Below, piece by piece: positions 21,854 to 27,037 of a stretch of DNA of 27,037 bases; positions within the stretch are counted from its first letter, which is position 1, and each line of letters begins with the position of its first letter. This DNA comes from a virus. Under the pieces are notes generated by a model, which was not told the DNA's origin, searched no databases, and worked only from the letters and a program-made list of their open reading frames with translations. Position numbers and translations under genes: made by a program. The stretch lies in IMG/VR virus record IMGVR_UViG_3300030943_000792, positions 1 through 27,037 of that record; one strand, given 5' to 3'.

Positions 21854-22693
21854 ATGAGAAAGGTTTTTGCCATTGTTGCGCTTATTGTGTTTGGATCGAT
21901 AGCAAATGCACAGATTGATCTAAATTCTAAGCGTACGGCTCCACAGGTGAAGGGAATCGTCCAGCCAGTTAACGGAGGTCTAGGACTCGATACTTCCTCC
22001 TCAACAGGGTGCCCAAAAGTAACTGCTGGAGTGTGGAGCATCAGCCCATCAAACTGCACTGGATCTAGCGTAGCGTTTACGATCAACAGCTTTACAGGAT
22101 GCAATGGATCTTTGGAGCTTGGCGCAACCGTGGTAAATCCGGTTTGCACGGCTACTTATTCCACAACTCCCACAAGCGCAACGATTACAAATACGGATGG
22201 AATCAGTTCACCTACGAACATGATTTCTCCATTTACAAGTACCACGATTACAGGAAGTTTCGTACATACTTCGATTGCGACTACCACTATGACACTTACG
22301 GCGGTTGGAACATCCACGCAAACGGCTACCCAGGCATACACATGGAACCCGCGTATATTCGCTGGCGTTGGAGCGTCTGGGGCAACATCAACCGTTACAG
22401 CTTCAGGGACTAATGCCGTTCTATCGACTTCCGACGTTATCCCAAGCATCCAGATCGGTCCCGAATCGGTAGGGCAGACTATTGGGTCTTTCTCCCCATC
22501 TGGGCAGGTTATTTACCTTCTTCTAACTGGGGGGAGCCATACATTTATTGACGTTGGCACAGGGTTCCCGTTTGCGTTCAACGCTCCTTTAACTGTTTCG
22601 TTTGTAAATGCTAACGGAGTGACAATTACCATGTATTTGTACGCTAGCACCAATAGTTTGACTGGGACATTCACCCCGAAGATTGTGAGCTAA
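21854..22693 (+). CDS. Signal-peptide-bearing beta-rich protein of the fibre-like cluster, 279 aa
   Basis: ATG 21854 is chosen because TAGGAG sits 9 bases upstream and because it gives a textbook Sec signal peptide (MRKVFAIVALIVFGSIANA, then Q; AxA cleavage site after residue 19). A longer frame from 21803 would overlap the previous gene. The mature ~260 residues are Thr/Ser/Gly-rich and all beta in appearance, with four cysteines (an even number) within the first ~110 residues. The middle repeats short Thr-rich strands (TSATITNTDGISS, TSTTITGSFVHTS), and the C-terminus ends in LTVSFVNANGVTITMYLYAS. I do not recognise a family. It is the first of four consecutive exported proteins, with a 1-bp gap to the next. 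Confidence 0.7.
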   Translation: MRKVFAIVALIVFGSIANAQIDLNSKRTAPQVKGIVQPVNGGLGLDTSSSTGCPKVTAGVWSISPSNCTGSSVAFTINSFTGCNGSLELGATVVNPVCTATYSTTPTSATITNTDGISSPTNMISPFTSTTITGSFVHTSIATTTMTLTAVGTSTQTATQAYTWNPRIFAGVGASGATSTVTASGTNAVLSTSDVIPSIQIGPESVGQTIGSFSPSGQVIYLLLTGGSHTFIDVGTGFPFAFNAPLTVSFVNANGVTITMYLYASTNSLTGTFTPKIVS

Positions 22694-22694
22694 A

Positions 22695-23561
22695 ATGCGC
22701 AGATTATTTCAAATCGTATTTTTGGCATCTAGTATTGCATATGCCCAGATCCCCGTACCACAGATAGGTCTTACGGGCAATATCGGGTGCCAGGGGTTCC
22801 CATGTGTCAATAGCGGAACTCTGGTTATGTCGCTAGATGTAGATCACTACATGACCGTGCAAGAGACTTCCGCTCAGTACATTAAGGTGACGAGCAGTGT
22901 ATCTCTTACGGCTACCAGGAACCTAGTAGCGCCATCTGGAAAATTCAACTTCACAATACAGAATGCCACTACTGGAGGTCAGTCTATCCAGATCATAGGA
23001 TCTAGCGGGACTGGCATAACGATTACCAATGGATCTACGGTAGGTGTTTGGAACGATGGTACCAACTTTGTGCAAATTGGCGTCGCGGGTGGGTCTGGAA
23101 CTGTAAATAGCGGAGCTACTGGGCAAGTGGCATATTATCCTTCCAGTGGGTCAGCAGTAAGCGGGACAAGCACTCCCTCTGTGACTACGATTTCCGCAGG
23201 GCATGTCATCGGCAACAGCTCCACTCCTACGGCGGCTGTAGGCGCAGCAGCAGGTTCGGGAGCGACGATTTCAATGACTTGCTCAGGATCGGCTATTTCT
23301 TGCCATTCCACAGATGCGGCTGGCGGGTTCTTTCTAGCAACAGGAACCGGAGCTACGACGGGGGTTGTGGCCACTATCACATGGAACGTGGCATATACGG
23401 CCAGCCCTAACTGCTCCCTGTCGTTTATTGGAATGGCTGTACCAACTGGATTAAATGGAGCACTTAGTACAGGAACGAGCACAACTGGAATGACCATATA
23501 CACCAACACTGCCTTGACATCGAGTAGTAGCTACACGATTGGGTATATGTGCATCCAATGA
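22695..23561 (+). CDS. Signal-peptide-bearing fibre-like protein, 288 aa (shares N-terminal module with next gene)
   Basis: Starts with a Sec signal peptide (MRRLFQIVFLASSIAYA, cleavage after residue 17, Q at +1). Residues ~22-125 form a module that recurs in the next gene. It includes a conserved C-QGFP-C pair (C32, C37), 'ETSAQYIKVTSSVSLTATRN' and 'NATTGGQSIQIIG', ending in 'VWNDGTNF'. Residues ~205-288 match the common C-terminal head of phage fibres: 'ATGTGATTGVVATITWNVAY' with 'PNCSLSF' and a final 'SSSYTIGYMCIQ'. Six cysteines in total, an even number. Fibre heads of this type usually bind host receptors. A signal peptide on such a protein is odd, since virion proteins normally assemble in the cytoplasm. 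No Shine-Dalgarno is obvious; translational coupling with the previous stop (1-bp gap) is likely. Confidence 0.75.
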   Translation: MRRLFQIVFLASSIAYAQIPVPQIGLTGNIGCQGFPCVNSGTLVMSLDVDHYMTVQETSAQYIKVTSSVSLTATRNLVAPSGKFNFTIQNATTGGQSIQIIGSSGTGITITNGSTVGVWNDGTNFVQIGVAGGSGTVNSGATGQVAYYPSSGSAVSGTSTPSVTTISAGHVIGNSSTPTAAVGAAAGSGATISMTCSGSAISCHSTDAAGGFFLATGTGATTGVVATITWNVAYTASPNCSLSFIGMAVPTGLNGALSTGTSTTGMTIYTNTALTSSSSYTIGYMCIQ

Positions 23562-23568
23562 GGAGAAA

Positions 23569-25341
23569 ATGAGAATACTGGCATTAATATCGATTTTCGT
23601 GTCACTGTCATTTACCGCAGTAGGACAGATAAGTTCTCCGCAGATCCCTCTCACTGGGAATATCGGATGCCAGGGGTTCCCATGCCTAAACAATGGAACT
23701 CTCATTATGGCAACTGATGCAGATCGCACGATGACGGCAGTGGAGACAAGCGCTTTTTACATCAAGGTAACCAGCTCAGTATCATTGACCACCACGCGCA
23801 AATTGATCTCTCCCGCCGGGAGATTCTTTTTTACCATAGAGAATGCTACCACTGGTGGGCAGAGCATACAGGTCATAGGGCAGTCAGGAACGGGCGTTAC
23901 CATCCCTAATGGGGGAATGGTAAATGTGTGGAATGACGGAACGAACTATATTTCAACCCTGTCATACGGGCTAGCTGGATCGCCAAATATAACCGTAGGG
24001 GCTGTAAATGCCAGCAGCCTTACAGCTAGTGGGCTGTCTGTAGGAAACTGCGTACAAGTCACCACTGGAGGATTGCTTACCACCACAGGGAGCGCTTGTG
24101 GAACTAGCAGCGGAACCATTACTGCTACTGGGACTCCAGCTTCAGGGAATTTAGCTTTTTTCAGCGGGGCAACATCGATCACATCTGGCAACCTGAGCGG
24201 AGATATGACAACGTCCGGAACAGGCGTTACAACTTTAGCGACAGTCAGCACTACATATGGGGCTTGTGGTTCTGCGTCAACATCTTGCGTGCCAACGACA
24301 AATGCTAAAGGACTTGTTACATCGCAGACCGCACCTAGTATTCAGATAGCAGAATCGCAGGTTACGAACCTGACAACAGACCTCGCTGCAAAACAGGCGA
24401 CGGGGAACTACATTACGGCGCTGACTGGAGATGTGACGGCAGGAGGACCAGGCTCAGCAGCGGCAACCGTGGTGCACGCTCCGGCCAGTGGCATCACAGG
24501 AACAACTCTTGCATCAAATGTGGTTGGTTCATCGCTTACATCTGTCAGTACATCTCCTGGCGTTACTACAGGGGTTTGGAATGCTGGAAATGTTACAGCG
24601 CCAACCATTACCGCAACGGGAGACCCATCGACAGGGAATTTGCGCGCAACCAGCACAACTGGCGGTGATCTGCGATTAACAAATACTTCTGTCACTAATG
24701 GGACATGGGATATTGGGAACATACCCAGCGCATTAACTTACAATGGCCACACTTATGCGGCTGGAGTAGGTCTGCAATTATTTAATACATATAGCGGCGT
24801 AGATGCCTTAGTTGTGGATACCACTAATGCGGCATTTAATATCCCCTTGTATGTAAATGGTAATATTTCTGTTTCTAGCTGCACTGGGTGCGTACAGGTA
24901 TCTCATATCCCATCAATATTTACCACAACTTCAACATCTTATGTAAATACCGGCATATCGCTTTCAATTCCTTCAGTAGCAGCAGCAAAGGCATATATGG
25001 GGAGATGTAATATAGGATGGGGGAATGCCAGCTCATCGGCTACTACATATTTTGCCTATAGCCTTACCAATGCCCCTATAGATATAGTTCTTATGAATTC
25101 ATTTATGACCACCAATACTATCAGCAGTCAAACGTCATACTGGAGCGATTTAGGCACACAGCCTTCTCATATAATAAATAGCGCTTCTCCTGGTGCCACG
25201 GCAGATTATGTTGTTTCTTTTGATTTTACATTATATGAAGCAGCAAATACCAGCAACACGCTAAATATACAGATAAAAACAAGCGATGCTTCTTATGCAG
25301 CACATGCGTCAGCAGGAAGTGCTTGTACATTGTATAACTAG
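23569..25341 (+). CDS. Signal-peptide-bearing modular tail-fibre-like protein, 590 aa
   Basis: ATG 23569 follows AGGAG and overlaps nothing; it gives a Sec signal peptide (MRILALISIFVSLSFTAVG, Q at +1). A 30-base longer in-frame start inside the previous gene is less likely. Residues ~22-125 repeat the module of the previous gene (C34, C39; ETSAFYIKVTSS; NATTGGQSIQVIG; VWNDGTN). Residues ~190-320 are a classic tail-fibre shaft (GNLSGDMTTSGTGVTTLA, then IAESQVTNLTTDLAAK, then NYITALTGDVTAGGPGSAAA). Residues ~450-590 are a separate C-terminal module (FTTTSTSYVNTGISLSIPS, then YMGRCNIGW, then NTLNIQIKTSDASYAAH) that recurs in the next gene. Ten cysteines in the chain, an even number. Probably an exported or surface-displayed adhesin or fibre. 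Confidence 0.78.
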   Translation: MRILALISIFVSLSFTAVGQISSPQIPLTGNIGCQGFPCLNNGTLIMATDADRTMTAVETSAFYIKVTSSVSLTTTRKLISPAGRFFFTIENATTGGQSIQVIGQSGTGVTIPNGGMVNVWNDGTNYISTLSYGLAGSPNITVGAVNASSLTASGLSVGNCVQVTTGGLLTTTGSACGTSSGTITATGTPASGNLAFFSGATSITSGNLSGDMTTSGTGVTTLATVSTTYGACGSASTSCVPTTNAKGLVTSQTAPSIQIAESQVTNLTTDLAAKQATGNYITALTGDVTAGGPGSAAATVVHAPASGITGTTLASNVVGSSLTSVSTSPGVTTGVWNAGNVTAPTITATGDPSTGNLRATSTTGGDLRLTNTSVTNGTWDIGNIPSALTYNGHTYAAGVGLQLFNTYSGVDALVVDTTNAAFNIPLYVNGNISVSSCTGCVQVSHIPSIFTTTSTSYVNTGISLSIPSVAAAKAYMGRCNIGWGNASSSATTYFAYSLTNAPIDIVLMNSFMTTNTISSQTSYWSDLGTQPSHIINSASPGATADYVVSFDFTLYEAANTSNTLNIQIKTSDASYAAHASAGSACTLYN

Positions 25342-25377
25342 GTAATAATTGTTTTAGGAAAATAGCGAGGAGAGCAG

Positions 25378-27037
25378 ATGAAAATAATTATTACGACAGT
25401 GGCGGGTCTTGTATTAGCGATCACGTGTGCACATGCCCAGATCATTAACCCGAAGCCAGCCTCAAGTATCATCACAGGATCTTCACTCCCCGCAACGTGC
25501 AACGTGAATCCAACGCAGATTTACAGCGTTGTTTCGGGAGGGGTTACTTCATCTTATTATTGCTCGGCTACTAATACTTGGTCAGCATTTGGAAGTGGCA
25601 GTGGTGGCATGAAGACGCGCACATGTACAACAGGGGATTCTCTCGACACGTATTCTGGCTATCAGTCGATATGCAATTCGTCTTCACCTGTGGCTCTTAC
25701 CATCTCTGCGCCAAGCTCTTTGCCTGTCGGCTATGTCGGTATAATTTCAAATCGAGGTACTGGCACTGTTACGCTTACTCTCACATCGGGGGGCGTCTAT
25801 GTAAATGGCGTTTACTCTGCCACGCTGACTGTCGGGCCGGATCAATCGGCGAATATTGCGCTCGACCCGGACGGCACTGATTTTACTTCGCAGAGATCCT
25901 TGATTGCAGGAACAAACGTAACGTTAGGCTCTGATGGGTCAATCAATGCGTCTGGCGGAGGGAGCGGAACAAGCTACCTATACGGGACGGCAAGTTCAAC
26001 CGTCACCGCTGCTGGCAATGTAGAGGTACAGGGCGGCATCAATACGGGCGGTGGCCCGGCAGGTCTTACCGAGCGTTGGCAGCAATTCAGCTTTACAGGG
26101 ACATTCACACAGTGGGGGTTGGTTTGCCAATCCACTTCGGCTGCAAATACCGTTACTAATTGCCCTGCCAGCCCCTACGTGGTGGTAGGAGTTGCCGTTT
26201 ATCAGCCTACTGCCACCACTGTGATGGTGGCAATGGAGGGGAGTACAATCCCGATTAATGCATCAGCAGCCGTTACGGTTGGGCATACTGCATGTGGAGG
26301 TACGACGGTTGGGTATATCACAGATTCGGGGGCATCATCTGCTTGCCAGCTTCAGCAGACTGTGGGTATCGTGCAGGCGATCACGGGGACGTGGCAAGCG
26401 TTCCCAGACGGTACGGCCTTCCCTACCCTTTCGAGCACTCTTCCTCTTGTTCTACTGAAAAACATCAACCCCACTTTTAATATGGGGTCTTCATATTGCT
26501 TGACAAAATACAGCACATCATTGTCAGGGTTGATTACTTGCTCCGGGACCCAAGATAACGGCACATCGGCTATTTCTGGAGAGCCTCTATATACACTACA
26601 GGGACACGCATTAGACATTTCTACCACCACTGTAGCGATTACAGGGACGAGTTTCACAACGACCGGGTATTACTTTCCTGCGACAACCACAATTGCAGCA
26701 AAATCCAGCTATATCGGACGCTGCCACATTGCTTGGCAACAAGCAACGGCAGTCGGAACAGTGCAGTTTGCGATTGCAACGAGCGCTGCGCCGACTCACC
26801 TGTTTGTAACCTCAAGCACAAATCCGCAAACGCTTTCAGGCGCTACCCCGTATACCACGTCGGACATTACGACGGCGACAACCACGGCAGTGACAGCGGC
26901 AATCACCCCGGGCACAATCAACACTACCTACTTCACCGATTTAGATGTAGACCTTAGTCAGTCCACAACGGCCAACACGTTGACACTATACGGCTTAACC
27001 AGTAGCGCGTCAGACGCTTTGAATATTCTGCCGGGGA
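25378..27037 (+). CDS. Signal-peptide-bearing fibre-like protein, partial (C-terminus off the right edge)
   Basis: GAGGAG lies 5 bases before ATG 25378, and the frame stays open for 553 codons to the end of the window. Residues 1-20 are a Sec signal peptide (MKIIITTVAGLVLAITCAHA, Q at +1). A small two-Cys segment follows ('LPATCNVNPTQIY...YYCSATNTW'), a pattern I associate with exported bacterial surface proteins. The long Thr/Ser/Gly-rich beta body contains 'VTLGSDGSINASGGGSGTSY' and 'TERWQQFSFTGTFTQWGLVC'. From residue ~415 onward the chain follows the C-terminal module of the previous gene: 'STTTVAITGTSFTTTGYYF', 'SSYIGRCHIAW', 'FTDLDVDLSQSTTANTLTL'. At least 11 mature cysteines are visible. 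A 36-bp gap separates it from the previous gene. Confidence 0.75.
   Translation, partial: MKIIITTVAGLVLAITCAHAQIINPKPASSIITGSSLPATCNVNPTQIYSVVSGGVTSSYYCSATNTWSAFGSGSGGMKTRTCTTGDSLDTYSGYQSICNSSSPVALTISAPSSLPVGYVGIISNRGTGTVTLTLTSGGVYVNGVYSATLTVGPDQSANIALDPDGTDFTSQRSLIAGTNVTLGSDGSINASGGGSGTSYLYGTASSTVTAAGNVEVQGGINTGGGPAGLTERWQQFSFTGTFTQWGLVCQSTSAANTVTNCPASPYVVVGVAVYQPTATTVMVAMEGSTIPINASAAVTVGHTACGGTTVGYITDSGASSACQLQQTVGIVQAITGTWQAFPDGTAFPTLSSTLPLVLLKNINPTFNMGSSYCLTKYSTSLSGLITCSGTQDNGTSAISGEPLYTLQGHALDISTTTVAITGTSFTTTGYYFPATTTIAAKSSYIGRCHIAWQQATAVGTVQFAIATSAAPTHLFVTSSTNPQTLSGATPYTTSDITTATTTAVTAAITPGTINTTYFTDLDVDLSQSTTANTLTLYGLTSSASDALNILPG

Noticed and set aside
22099-22413. 104-residue frame inside the first signal-peptide gene
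   Set aside because: It is rich in Tyr, His and Trp as expected of a shifted Thr-rich sequence and has no start signal.
25578-25880. 100-residue frame within the last fibre-like gene
   Set aside because: It is a shifted reading of the open signal-peptide-bearing frame, with many Cys, His and Trp and no ribosome-binding site.

Overview
The window is most of the virion-structure half of a tailed double-stranded DNA phage genome, or of a prophage or metagenomic contig carrying one. A linear order runs on the + strand: terminase, portal, scaffold-like protein, an N4-gp56-type major capsid protein, two small head or decoration candidates, connector-like and tail-nozzle-like proteins, a small GNAT-like protein, three candidate DNA-ejection proteins, and a distal block of fibre-like proteins. 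This order, the portal size, the absence of tape-measure, sheath and baseplate genes, and the cysteine-free ejection candidates point to a short-tailed (podovirus-type) phage. No integrase, DNA polymerase, lysis gene or tRNA is visible, so lifestyle cannot be judged. The host is probably a Gram-negative bacterium, because the distal proteins carry Sec signal peptides. The Gln at +1 after cleavage and the Cys-bearing modules remind me of secreted proteins of Acidobacteriota, but that is only a hunch.

Layout. (1) 1-834, minus strand: three small genes behind a near-consensus sigma70 promoter (867-895). They end in a pentapeptide-repeat protein that runs off the left edge and whose DNA is a 15-bp/30-bp tandem repeat. 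(2) 1080-3000, plus strand: a terminase-small-subunit-like gene, then an array of GTTATAC boxes at exact 22-bp spacing that overlaps the promoter and ribosome-binding region of a ribbon-helix-helix regulator with a Cys-rich tail, then a chain of very small overlapping genes, a 309-bp gene-free stretch and a 49-residue basic protein. (3) 3000-10241: large terminase, portal (broken into two frames), a small gene, scaffold-like gene, major capsid protein, two small structural genes, then a strong hairpin terminator. (4) 10302-21505: connector and tail genes, including a 1098-residue protein that appears to be a beta-propeller tail-hub protein carrying inserted Ig-like repeats, then the candidate ejection proteins. 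(5) 21514-27037: one small beta-rich protein and four consecutive proteins that each begin with a Sec-type signal peptide, have many cysteines and share swapped N- and C-terminal modules; the last runs off the right edge.

Most genes in (3)-(5) are tightly packed (ATGA or TAATG overlaps, or gaps under 15 bp) and probably co-transcribed. The two most unusual things are the signal-peptide-bearing, module-shuffled fibre-like cluster at the right end and the phased operator array before the ribbon-helix-helix gene. Product names come from motif recognition by eye, not from database searches.
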